Shown here piece after piece: positions 10,031 to 20,426 of a DNA stretch of 64,000 nucleotides (positions are counted from its first letter, which is position 1; each line of letters opens with the position of its first letter). The DNA is from Ascaphus truei. Lineage: Eukaryota; Chordata; Amphibia; Anura; Ascaphidae. The notes under the pieces were generated by a model that searched no databases, was not told the origin of the DNA, and saw nothing but the letters and a program-made list of their open reading frames with translations. The DNA lies in the NCBI GenBank assembly GCA_036426205.1, contig CM071570.1:70183429-70247428 (forward strand). Reading direction: 5' to 3'. A program made the translations under genes and the position numbers.

Positions 10031-11340
10031 AATAGTACCAGAGCTGAAACACTAGATAAATGCTTTGGGGCATTTAGTTTATATGTGACTTTTAGAAATA
10101 AATATACAAATATATCTCAGTGAATAAATTGTACATTTACAACATAATGATGGGATGTTCAGTCGTTTAATCACTTCACAAGAGATGAAAACATTCCATC
10201 TCAAAATATACAAGTTTTCTGTCAGCATGATGTCCTTTTATACGGAAAGAATAACTCAAAATAATATTGAATCATATGGACAAATAATCATTTATAGAAA
10301 ATGTGTAAAAACGGACAAAACCATGAATAAAAACTGTGTAGTTCTTTTTGGTCTAATATCCAGTTTTTGGTTTTCAAATCTACTACCTTGGCTATATGCC
10401 ACATAAATGTTCAATGTTTCCTGGCTATTCTCATTTTTGCAAGTTTCCTTTTTATTCGAGTTTCTCCTCCAGTGTTGGAAGAAAGCTGAGTCATAATGTA
10501 TAGATATCTTAAGAGATCATGTTTCATTTCTGTCAGCTCTTTCTTTTTTCCATTAGAAGGTCAATCCATTTAAATGAGCAGTTACGGAAACACAATTTTT
10601 ACATACAAAATCTAATATGTCATCAACAAAAGCCTGCATTAATGTACTCATTGTTGGAGAGGCCTTCAATATATCTAGGCTCCAACAAAACTAAAAGGAT
10701 CTCTGACTGGATCAGTATTACTATCTGTTTTTAATCTCATGTACAGTACCAATATACATTGTTTATTGACTGCAGCTTTATGGCAGTATTGTTTCCTTCT
10801 ATTTTTTTACATCATCTTATTAACACACAAAAAGAACTACATTTAAAATCATCAACTTCATCCCTCAAGTATGAAAGACAGTAAATACATACAGTACATA
10901 CGCACGCATTATATGTGTGTATACGCATGACATTGAATTGTGTGAATATATAATTGTGAGACTGTCGCCTTGAGTAAATTGATATTTAATACTTGAGAAG
11001 GAATGGAAAGAGCTCTTCGAAATCATCCTTATGGAGGGTCTACTGAAATAGTGTCATGTCTCTCTCAATCATGGTGCCAAAGGAATTAAATAGAAACATA
11101 ACTGTGCAGTTAGCTAAAAGGGGCTGGTTATCTATACTGCATTAAATCATAAAAGAGGCGATGTATTAGGTGCAAAAATGAAAGAAGAAAAACTGCAACA
11201 GATTTATCAAAGAAAATCATCCTCCTGCTTTCAATGTAATTTTGTTTTCATATGAATCAATTTATTTCACCACCAGTGCCCCCGTTTTGTACCTAAAAGT
11301 CCTTGAAGTATTACTGTCCTGGTACATAAGCCACGGTATA
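10031..11340. other. No recognised feature
   Basis: AT-rich, apparently unique non-coding sequence. Open frames are short and unconvincing. Confidence 0.4.
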
Positions 11341-12198
11341 TTACAGAAACCAGGGCCACAGTGTGAAAGCATGCAATGACAGAGGATGTTAGGAAGAAGT
11401 GTTGATGGTCTCGAAGCAGAGAGAGGATTCCAATGACTGGCACAAGCAGGTTGTCACATAGGGGTCAGGCAGGCAGAGAGTAAGTATAGTCAGGCAAACT
11501 GGAGTCAGGACAAGCGGAAATCCACAGTGTAGATAATGAAGATAGGATGCTTTCAAGCCTAAATATTAATTATGCTATATTCTCATATATACATATACAG
11601 GTACATTCAGCATGTCACTAGTTAAAATAAGTAATTTAGTATTAAATTTGAAATTATATTGGATAATTATTAGCTAACTCGGCAAAGATAAGCTGAAGAC
11701 AGCCAGGTGTATGTTTAATGTCTGCTGAGTTGAATAGTATATGGTCTTGAGTTTGGTTTCAAAGCTTAGCTAAATATTTAGTAAGACCATATAATAGAGA
11801 TGGGTCTTAAAAGATAAGGAACGTTGGATTAACTATAGTTACTTAGTGACAAAACAAAGAGGTTCTTTTAAATCAAAGTAAATTAAGGAATATTGGTTTA
11901 AACATTGATGATTGACTAAGAAAATTTTGGACTGACACTGAGAAAAACAGGTGATTGCTATTTTTAGACTGGCTAAGAGAAATGTAAGAGCATTTGGATT
12001 GATAGACTTTAGAATAATTTGCAATAGGCAGATAAAACTGATATCTAAGGAACACTGAACTTTTAGGATCTAGGCACACTTATCTGACACAGGAAACAGG
12101 AACTGGCTGATTTATATAGCAAGCCAGGGGGTGGGTCAATGGGTCAATGAGGTTGATCCAGAACAGCTGTGTGAAGCAGCAGCAGAAGCAGCTGAAGG
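11341..12198 (-). mobile_element. Probable 3' non-coding/LTR part of a gypsy chromovirus
   Basis: It lies directly downstream, on the minus strand, of a chromodomain fragment. Wording such as GGTCAGGCAGGCAGAG near 11465-11480 resembles the LTR-like segments of the second gypsy copy at 15.0 and 18.3 kb. The boundaries are not defined and the AT-rich middle may be unrelated sequence. Confidence 0.35.
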
Positions 12199-12501
12199 TC
12201 AAAGGCACACTGAAGCAGTGGAAGTATCCAGGTGTTGATCTGGCTCACTGTCAGAGCTGCTGCCGCAAGCAGCAGAGGTCATGGGCTCAAGTCCTGCTGG
12301 GTTTGAAAGTACTCCCATCCTCACAGGGCATCGTCTTGGTGTCCCAGAACCTGGCTTGTCAGGATAGTCCCAGTGAAAGTTATTTCTGAGGTGTGCGACA
12401 TGGATAAGTTTTGCTGGTTCCCAGGACCTCTCCTCAGGACCATAACCTTTCCAGTCCACCAGGTATTGAAGGCAACCTCGATGTCTCCATGAGTCAATCA
12501 T
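12199..12501 (-). pseudogene. Gypsy chromovirus integrase C-terminal chromodomain, fragment
   Basis: The frame has the chromodomain signature of Ty3/gypsy chromovirus integrases, LQYLVDWKGYGPEERSWEPA, in the first 30 residues, then a tail with HWDYPDKPG. In a working element this domain sits at the end of integrase and directs insertion to marked chromatin. Nothing of the integrase core is visible upstream, so the fragment is truncated. The same signature, in a different copy, is at 15.4-15.7 kb. Confidence 0.85.
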
Positions 12502-12670
12502 TTTTCCTTTTATATACTCTTCTTGGCCAGATGAGAGTGATACAGGAAGTTTAAGCGAAAACCCAAATCAAATACTCAAATAGTGAATAAATGTGATAAA
12601 AATACAAATAAATATCACCCAGAGTAGATGCAGCTGGCTTGAGGAGTTTCACAACCCTTCAAAAGGACAT

Positions 12671-12806
12671 CACAAAAAACACACAAAGCGCAAGAACTCC
12701 TCTCAGATGTAGTGTGATGTTGATCAGGCAAGGAATCTGGTAAGATGTAGCTGGTACTCTCACACTACATCTGAGAGGAGTTCTCGAGCTTTGTGTGTTT
12801 TTTGTG
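12671..12806. repeat. Hairpin with 47-base arms
   Basis: The arms at 12671-12717 and 12760-12806 are reverse complements apart from a small mismatch patch (GCGCAAG against CTCGAG), with a 42-base spacer. An AAAGCGCAAGAAC phrase in the left arm also occurs near 19660, suggesting it derives from an interspersed repeat. Confidence 0.8.
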
Positions 12807-12989
12807 TTGACCAGATGAGGGCCTGGTGGAGGATGGAATACATCCGAGGAATGTGTTGCTAACAAAGGGTTTTAGAAGTACTGTAAAATGTGGAACACTG
12901 TGTGTATTCGGAGAGAGTCTGGGAGCTGGAGATGAAATGCCACTGGACCGACTTATCTTTCAATGAGGAACTGGTCAATGTATTGTACC

Positions 12990-13318
12990 TAGTTTGGGGG
13001 ATGGGTGATCTACGCAAAACTCAAGAAATGTAAGTTTATATCCAACACTGTCCCATTTCTGGGATTTGTGGTCTCCCCGGGAGGTTTACAAATAGATCAT
13101 AATAAAGTAAAATCCATGTAAGAGTGGCCTGTCCCGATAGACATCATTGGTGTTCAGCTTTTTATAGGATTCGCCAACTATTATCTGTGCTTTATTCTGG
13201 GGTTTTCCGCAATAGTGGCTCCTATTACTTCTTTGACCCAAAAGATTACTCCATTTACTTGGTGTCTGCAGGTTCCACTCTCTTTTGAACATCTAAAAGG
13301 AAGTGGTACAAATACAGT
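12990..13318 (+). pseudogene. Gypsy reverse transcriptase fragment
   Basis: Plus-strand wording includes YAKLKKCKF, VPFLGFVVSPGG, IDHNKVKSM and GVQLFIGFANYY, followed by FSAIVAPITSLTQ. This matches the connection between the palm/thumb of gypsy reverse transcriptase and RNase H. It contains at least one stop and lacks the YVDD catalytic part. The orientation is opposite to the neighbouring gypsy fragments, so it is a separate insertion. Confidence 0.8.
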
Positions 13319-13327
13319 GTTCACTAA

Positions 13328-13654
13328 GGCTACGATCCCAGTATTAACTGCTGCAAGCGTGCCTGGCGACCTGTGCGCAAATAAAAGCAGGGATCAGCGG
13401 TCTGTAGGGGAGATATGGGATGCTCGGGGGGCAGGGTCATGACGGGGGCACAGCCATGATGGGGCATATCTTTCCATTGGCTGCCTGCCATACATGTGAT
13501 CGTGTTGCGGCACGGGAAGACAACATTTCTGTCTTCCCTGCCAGCATACGTGTCATCGCACTTTGCGTGCCCACACACACAGCCACTGGGGCCTGTCCCA
13601 TAGAGAACTGTGCTGTGGGGCGCGCACGCCGCAGCGGTCACTGGGGACCTGTCC
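13328..13654. mobile_element. GC-rich miniature inverted-repeat element
   Basis: GC-rich island in AT-rich surroundings. The left end GGCTACGATCCCAG and the inverted right end GGACAGGTCCCCAG continue into similar CTGCTG..GCGTGC inner parts. TAA precedes the left end. The style resembles the TWA-flanked elements at 28.8, 57.8 and 59.1 kb. The ends are degenerate. Confidence 0.45.
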
Positions 13655-13699
13655 CGGAACATTACTGCAAGGAGACATGTTCTAATTTATGCTTTCTAT

Positions 13700-14940
13700 A
13701 GTAGTTTCATTTCTACATCAACTACTTTTGCAGCTTGATATTTAACACCACATCACAAAATCAGAATCTAAATGCTGCACCATAAATGAGCACTCACAAC
13801 TCACTCACAAAACCTTCATACTACATTAAACTGCCATCACCAGGATTACTTCAAGGACTCGATAGTACCTGGTCCCACTAAAGAATATACAAATGAACAA
13901 AAACTCAATTTAGCAAAACATGTCCAAAAAATTATGGAAATCTCTTTCAAGGTAATATTGTAGGTTCATTTAGAGCTCAAAGACAGTACTGTACTTCTTA
14001 CATTCTAGATTTAATATAAAAAATGCACTACGGTGCTGATACATATATAAATTACCAAATGACATACAGTAAATGGGATCAGACTGTTTATTTAAAAAAA
14101 AAAAAAAATGAGGGCAACAGAAAACTTTAAAATGACCAGCAAAGGTTCTAGTAGGTCCCAAGCGGGTCATGAGATAGAAGATGTGAGACCCACACACACA
14201 GTGGACCCCCAAGATAAATCTCCAAAATCAGATTCTAAGGCCTGAAACTCTATGCCAAAAACCTCTTTGATGTTTTAGAGACTCTTGATCTCTTGACAGG
14301 CCTGTAGGGATGTGCCTTGACAGTCATCTATCACTTTCCCCTTGACCAGACCCTTTTATGAACTTAAGAATGAAAGAAGGAAATTAGTTTATTTCAACTT
14401 TAATGAGAGAATAAAAAAAGCTCAATAACTCTCTCCAGGTATCTGGGATAACGCGACACACCCCTAGCTGTCATTTTAGTATACACAGTCAGAGAAAAGG
14501 GAAGAAAAAATAAAGCGCACCAAGTGTAAAATGTAATAAACACTTACATAAATTAGATATCGTTGCATCAGTAAGTAAGCACGTAGTGAAATAGTGCCAT
14601 TACAGTAAATGTGCTGCAGACAGCACCAATATTGATAAACAAGTGAGAGAATAAAGGAGTTGAAATGGATGGGTCAGCATCACAAATCAGGTGTGCAATC
14701 GCCAGTCCCTGCTGCATCTGAGATACATCATGGATCTTCTGCAGGTATGGAGACTACACTTTGAACTACCGACTGATACTCCTACACCTGATCAGTTGCA
14801 GTTCCATGAGGACTTGTCATTAATCCTTGGAGGGACCGTTACCATGGTCTTCTTGCGATAAGCTTAATTTTATTTATCTTTTTGTACATGCAATACTTAT
14901 CATTTTCTATGCCGAACATACTTTAAATTAACACACTCTC
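13700..14940. other. No recognised feature
   Basis: AT-rich non-coding sequence with an A run at 14094-14108. No repeat family or gene recognised. Confidence 0.4.
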
Positions 14941-14999
14941 ACGGGTAGGCGACTGCAGGTCTGGAGCCCAGTTTCTGGAACGGGCTGACAGGAGTCGAT

Positions 15000-15420
15000 A
15001 GACATGCAGTGTCAGAGGCAGGCAGCAGGCAGTTAGTGGTGGTCAGTGGACAGGCAAGATCAAAGGTAGGTAGCAGTGGTCAGTGGGCAGGAAAAGGTCA
15101 GAGGCAGGCGGCAGGTACGTAGTATAGTAAGGTCCGGAAAAGGTTCAGGCAATGGAGAGACAGCAGTACACAATGTGGCAGCAAGTTTGATCCCAGAGAA
15201 ACAACCTCAATAATCTGGCGGCCCTGGACAGGAGAGGGAGGTATTAGAAAGGCCTGGTTGGTAGGAAACAGGTGTTGGTCAAGAGGCAATCAGCATCCTC
15301 AGAAGGATCCCAGCAGGAATACCCACAACCATTCCACTGTCCTGGTGGAAGACATGCAGAACTCTAGTCTGGGACCACAGAAACCAGAGTTCAAGACCCT
15401 CCAGGGACATTCCTGATTTT
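15000..15420 (-). repeat. Gypsy 3' LTR-like segment
   Basis: It shares wording with 18296-18535, for example GTCAGAGGCAGGCGGCAGG and TAGTAAGGTCCGGAAAA, in the same order, allowing for deletions. It lies immediately downstream of the integrase end, where a 3' LTR belongs. Exact borders were not determined. Confidence 0.55.
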
Positions 15421-15714
15421 ACTACCAATAAGTGTCCTCCAGATGATGCTTGGTGGGGTATCTTTTATGAAAAACCCTGACCAGCCGGGAGCATTGACAT
15501 TTTTCTCCAGCTCCCAGGATCTCTCCTCAGGACCATATCCCATCCACTGTACCAGGTGAAGTCTTCCTCTACAAATTCTGGAATCCAAGATTTTTTCTAC
15601 CAGGAAATTTTGCTCTTCATCAAACTGGACGGGGTCAGGAGGACGAAGGATACGTCCAGGGAAAGGCTTCTCCCAGAAATGCTTTAACAGGGAGGAGTGG
15701 TAAACAGGATGCAC
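15391..15714 (-). pseudogene. Gypsy integrase C-terminus with chromodomain
   Basis: The frame starts with HPVYHSSLLKHF, the usual end of chromovirus integrase, then VEKILDSRICRGRLHLVQW and MGYGPEERSWE, a chromodomain. The last 40 codons run into LTR-like sequence and are probably not original coding. It is in phase with the element and better preserved than the integrase core. Confidence 0.85.
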
Positions 15715-15899
15715 TTTTATGGAGTCAGGGAGTTCCAGACGGAATGAAACAGGGTTAATTTGGGTATAGATTTTGAAGGAACCAATAAACTTTGGCCAAG
15801 CTTAATGGTTGGAAACATTTAAACTCAGATTCTTGGTGGAGAGCAAAACTTTGACTCCAATATGAAAGACAGGGGTTGGTCTGCGGGCTGATCAGCAGT

Positions 15900-16605
15900 C
15901 TTCTTATATTGTAAATGAGTCCCCAGAAGAGTTTTTTTTAAGGTTTATTGAATCTTCTGCAAAGAAGAAAGTCTTCTGCAAAGAAAGAAGAAGCTGGAAG
16001 GCATGGAATAATTGGAAAAAATTGTATCTGCTCGATGGAGTTATGTTGAGCATTGTTGCATGAGAACTCCGCAATGGACAAAAACTTGATCGTCCTGCAG
16101 GCAACTGACAAAACAACGTAAGTACTGCTCTGGAGTCTGATTCGTCCTCTCTGTTTGACCATTAGACTTTGGGTGGAAGGCGGAGGACAAATTCATGGTG
16201 ATTCCCAGGGTACAACAGAAACATCTCCAGAATCTGATGTAAACTGTGCTCCCATGTCAGATACAATTTCATCTGGTACACCGTGAAGGCAGAAGATTTC
16301 CTGTATTAGTAATATGCAGTGAGGTCCGCTGTAGGGAGACTTTTGGCTGCAATCAAGTGAGTCATCTTAGTGAGATGATCTACTACTACCAAGATGGTAT
16401 TGTTCCCTCTGAATGAAGGCAATTCCACTATTAAGTCCATTGTGTGAATCCCATTACATGTAGGTACTGGAAGTGGCTGTAATTAACCCAGAGGGGAGGC
16501 ACAAAGGTTTTTTTCCCTCCTGGCACAGGTCTCACAGGATAATACAAACTTATGGACTTGTTGAAATTTGGGCCACAAAAAGAAGCGGGACAATAGTCCT
16601 TTGTC
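15900..16605 (-). pseudogene. Gypsy integrase core, broken
   Basis: Minus-strand wording includes FVLSCETCARREK (zinc-binding end), then VVVDHLTKMTH (first catalytic Asp region), and LSSAFHPKSNGQTERTNQ followed by LRCFVSCLQDDQ, which is the classic region around the catalytic Glu. Stops and frame changes occur in between. Function in an intact element: insertion of the cDNA. Confidence 0.8.
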
Positions 16606-16611
16606 TTCTGA

Positions 16612-17455
16612 GTATTGTATTGTATTGTATGTCTTTACTTATATAGCGCCATAAATGTACATAGCGCTTCACAGTAGCAATACATGTTGTAATCATATAA
16701 ATAACAAATAATATATGAATAACAGGTCATGGGAATAAGTGCTTCAGACATAAAAGTAACATTAAGGAAAAGAAGTCCCTGCTCCAAGGAGCTTACAATC
16801 TAATTGATAGGAAGGGAGAACGTACAGAGACAGTAGGAGGGAATTCTAGTAAGTGCGTCTGCAGGGGGCCAAGCTTTATGCATCATGTGTCCAGGATTTT
16901 CCACAGTGCTATTCATTTGCTTCTTTAAGCAAATGTGTCTTAAGGTGGGTCTTAAAGGTGGATAGAGAGGGTTCTAGTCGGGTATTGAGGGGAAGGGCAT
17001 TCCAGAGGTGCGGGGCAGTCAGTGAGAAAGGTTTAAGGCAGGATAGGGCTTTAGATACAAAGGGGGTAGAAAGAAGACATCCTTGAGAAGAACGCAAGAG
17101 TTGGGATGGTGCATAGCGAGAAATTAAGGCTGAGATGTAAGGAGGGGCAGAAGAGTGAAGAGCTTTAAAAGTGAGGAGAATTGAGTGTGAGATGCGGGAT
17201 TTGATCGGAAGCCAGGAGAGGGATTTCAGGAGGGGGAGACGCGGAGACAGATTTAGGAAAGAGTAGAGTGATTCTGGCAGCAGCGTTTAGGATAGATTGT
17301 AGGGGAGACAGGTGAGAGGCAGGAAGGCCGGACAGCAGGAGGTTGCAGTAATCGAGACGGGAGAGAATGAGGGCATGAGTCAGAGTTTTAGCAGTTGAGT
17401 AACAGAGGAAAGGGCGTATCTTTGTGATATCGCAGAGGAAAAAGCAACAAGTATC
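16612..17455 (-). mobile_element. L2-type LINE, 5'-truncated 3' end, inserted in gypsy
   Basis: Minus-strand frames give ILSRLDYCNLLLSGLP and LQSILNAAARITL, then LTAPHLWNALPLNTR and STFKTHLKTHLL. These are the C-terminal reverse transcriptase and tail motifs of L2-like LINEs. The 3' end is a short tandem tail, TATTGTATTGTATTGTATG on the plus strand. Flanks beginning TCCTTTGTCTTCTGAG and TCCTTCATCTGGACGAG may be a decayed target-site duplication. The gypsy frame resumes on both sides, so the LINE is the younger insertion. Confidence 0.8.
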
Positions 17456-17459
17456 CTTC

Positions 17460-18295
17460 ATCTGGACGAGTATCCAGATGACTGGTTTAGAGTCATGCAT
17501 AAGCTGTAGAATCTCCAATGTTATACATTCTGGAACAAACAGGTGGCTTTGGAAAGATCAGAGGCCATTTTGCAGGACTAAATTGACATCCAGCTGGGGA
17601 TTGCGTAAAATGGTTAATCAATCTTAATCTTAATATGTGAGAGAAGATCAGAAGAAAAGGTGACAACAAGGAAAAGTTTCTTATGCAGACTGATTTCTTC
17701 CAGTTCAGAACTTGAAGAAGAATTAGAAGACAGTCTGGATAGAACATCTGCTTTCCCATTCTCAGGGCAGGGATGGTAAGAAATCAGGAAATTAAATAGT
17801 GAAAAGACTAGAACCCACAGAGTTTGTAGAGCAGACAGTCATTTTGATGATCAAATAACCTCCAAGATTCGATGATCAGTAAGGACAGTAAACGGGTGGC
17901 TCCTTCTAAGATATGTCTTCACTCAGAAAATGTGGACTTAATGGCCAAGAGTTCCATGTTTCCAATGTCATAGTTCTTCTCTGCTGGTATACTTTTGATA
18001 AGAATAAAATGCACAAGGGTGAAGGAGCTTCTTTTGTCCAACCCTTAGAGAAATAAATGGAAGCATCAACTTCCATTATGAATGTAAGTTCAGGGTTTGG
18101 ATGAATAAGGACAGGAGCACAAGTAAACAGAGACTTCAGTCGCTTAAAGGCTGAGTTATCTTCAGATGACCACACAAAAGGAGCATCTTTTCAGTTGAGT
18201 TGGCTAACAGGAGCAATTAGACCAGAGAGATTTTGAATGAACCTATAGAAATTGATAAAGCCAACAAACCTCTGAATATATTTCTTATTCTTTCA
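17460..18295 (-). pseudogene. Gypsy reverse transcriptase end and RNase H
   Basis: Minus-strand wording includes [38 protein letters not shown] with EVDAS, and later KADVLSRL. These are the connection region, the first RNase H aspartate region and the end of RNase H in gypsy elements. Several stops and an indel in the RNase H core break it. The upstream catalytic half of reverse transcriptase is absent: LTR-like sequence begins directly at 18296. Confidence 0.8.
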
Positions 18296-18535
18296 GGTAC
18301 AGGCATAGTCAGAGGCAGGCGGCAGGCTGGTAGCGGTGGTCAGCAAACAGGTGAAGGTAAAAGGCAGCGTAGTAAGGTCCGGAAAAATGTCAGGCAATGA
18401 AGAGACTGCAGCCTCAGAGGGATCCCTGCAGGAACAACCAATTCATAGCCACGGTGTTAGACAGGCAGAACTCCAGCCTGCGAGCACAGAGGACAGGGTT
18501 TAAAAACCCATCAGCGCAATCCCTGATATACACTA
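18296..18535 (-). repeat. Gypsy LTR-like segment (second copy)
   Basis: Colinear with 15000-15420 with internal deletions. The abrupt junction with reverse transcriptase coding at 18296 indicates an internal deletion or recombination between copies rather than a normal 5' LTR. Confidence 0.5.
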
Positions 18536-20019
18536 TGAGAGTTGTACATTTTTCTTTTATGTTTTTTTTTTCAGTCAGAAAAAGTTGATTGTTGTAAAAC
18601 TGTTGTCTTGTATCCTCTTGAGAAGACAGTACCTCCTTTAGTTATTAGAACTTTAATTAACTTAAAAAAGGACACACTGAACTAAATAAAAAAATTACCC
18701 CTTCTTTGCTAGAGCAGGACAACTCACTTTTTTTTGTGGTTAATTTACTGGTTGCCATACTGCACACACAATTCAATATTCATGATAATACCTTGAAAAT
18801 ATTTATCTGGTACATTTTTGCGAAATATGAATGATAATGTTATTTCAAATGAAAATGAATACAGAGAATTTGCAGAATAAATTATGTACTTAAGTACCCA
18901 GAATTGCCTTATTGAACTCCAATATAATTTTTAAAGATTTGGAAATGTTATCTTACTTAAAAAATGCAATTATGTAATCTCAACCGCTTACATTTACAAG
19001 TGACATGTTTATTATGATTTAAACATGTTTAATCTGACCTTTCGGGAAAATTCTCCTAGAAAATAAGACCAGATGAAACCATTTACTGATGTTATAAATT
19101 CCACTTTTTAAGGACAGAAAAATGGTGTGAATCTGCCATGGAAGTCGTTTCCTCAGGAGAGCGTGTGTCTCTAAAGGCTGCTCATGGATCTCTGTTTACT
19201 CTGAAATGGGATTTACAACAAGCAAACAAAAAATAGCAACATGAAACCTCGTCCAAGTTTTACAAACTACTAGGATATAGTGTGTCACTGAGGGATAATT
19301 TAACAAGTAAGGTTTAAAAATAGGAGTTCATTACTGAATGCTGTTCTCTATAACAACAAACAGAGTTGACTGTTCACTAGTTATGCATGTTTATTACTTT
19401 AGAACTATCATAAAAATATAGAACATCTGTTGAACTGAAGACATGATTTTCCTAGTCAGCCCACAAGGGACAAAGCCCACTGTTAACACTAGGAATTATT
19501 TTTACGCCCTCACATTTCTAACTCGCAGCATCATCCCTGTTCAATGGTGACTTTTCATGATTACCAGCTGGAGAGACACCTGTGGAATACACACTTTAAG
19601 TGTCATGCAGTTGGTAAAAATAATCCATGTCACGGGTACACTGTTGCAGTAGAATAGACAAAGCGCAAGAACATATAATGCATGTTCCAAGGGTTTTGCA
19701 TGCATATAGAGATATCTCTGGATGGATCTCTTGCAAAATGTACAATTGAGATGTAAGAGGTTTCACAGAACCTCCAATATGTGGAAGAAAGGGAGAGTTA
19801 AAGATAGTGCAAAAACATTTCTATTCAAATCGATGAGAGAACTGGTACAGGGTGTCTGGATAGCGTCCAGTATTCGGATATCAAAACGAATGCATCAGCA
19901 ATCTGTCAAAAGTACTGTGTTCGGTTCACCTTCTAATTTTGTGCTCGTCATCAAGTCAATAACTGACACCCTATGAAAAGGGGCCCTGGATTTCGTCACA
20001 GAACAGTTAATAAAAATAC
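18536..20019. other. No recognised feature
   Basis: AT-rich non-coding sequence. Short frames such as the one at 19722-19976 have no recognised similarity. Confidence 0.4.
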
Positions 20020-20298
20020 CACTTGTGGGTACATTCGCATGTCTCAGACAGGTCTGTAACCCTGTCTTTCCTCATCTGTTAGCATACAATGCTTCCACGG
20101 CAGCCAGGGATTCTGGGTAATGACATGCAAATGAGCACTCATCGGGTGTCACTCTTTACTTCTTGCAACATGGGCCCCTGTAAGCCTATGCCTGCCGTAT
20201 TACACAGCGTTTCTGCACAGCCTGTGTTAAAGACATGCATGGCCAGTAACCCTACTCACAGACAGCTGTTTTGACCTTTTGGGTCTCATCAGTGTGAG
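20020..20298 (-). mobile_element. Hammerhead-bearing Penelope-type repeat, copy 1
   Basis: Colinear with 33020-33308: both contain GGATTCTGGG, then ATGACATGCAAATGAGCAC, and both end at a hammerhead motif. No coding sequence. The hammerhead defines the 5' end on the minus strand. Naming as Penelope-type follows the known association of these ribozymes with Penelope-like elements. Confidence 0.6.
20255..20298 (-). ncRNA. Hammerhead ribozyme, inactivated by one core change
   Basis: Minus-strand plan: CTCACA, core CTGATGA, stem II GACC/GGTC, then AAAA instead of GAAA, the palindrome ACAGCTGT, C17, and TGTGAG, which pairs perfectly with CTCACA. The only core defect is G12 to A, the change expected from deamination of a CpG. 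Loss of G12 should abolish cleavage. Confidence 0.8.
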
Positions 20299-20426
20299 GT
20301 TTGATACTGGCTCTGCAATGTGAAACTGGTAAATGGGTATAGCCATTCACAAAACAACAAAAATATTGTAGTACAGTATCCCAGATCAAGTTTAATTTTA
20401 GAAAAATAATTGCAATATGACCAAAT

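Larger units (their letters stand above)
14941..18535 (-). mobile_element. Rearranged gypsy chromovirus, split by an L2 LINE
   Basis: On the minus strand: an LTR-like segment (18535-18296), the end of reverse transcriptase and RNase H (18295-17460), an L2 insertion (17455-16612), integrase (16605-15900), integrase end with chromodomain (15714-15391) and a second LTR-like segment (15415-15000). Gag, protease and the catalytic part of reverse transcriptase are missing, so the copy is deleted as well as interrupted. Confidence 0.75.
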
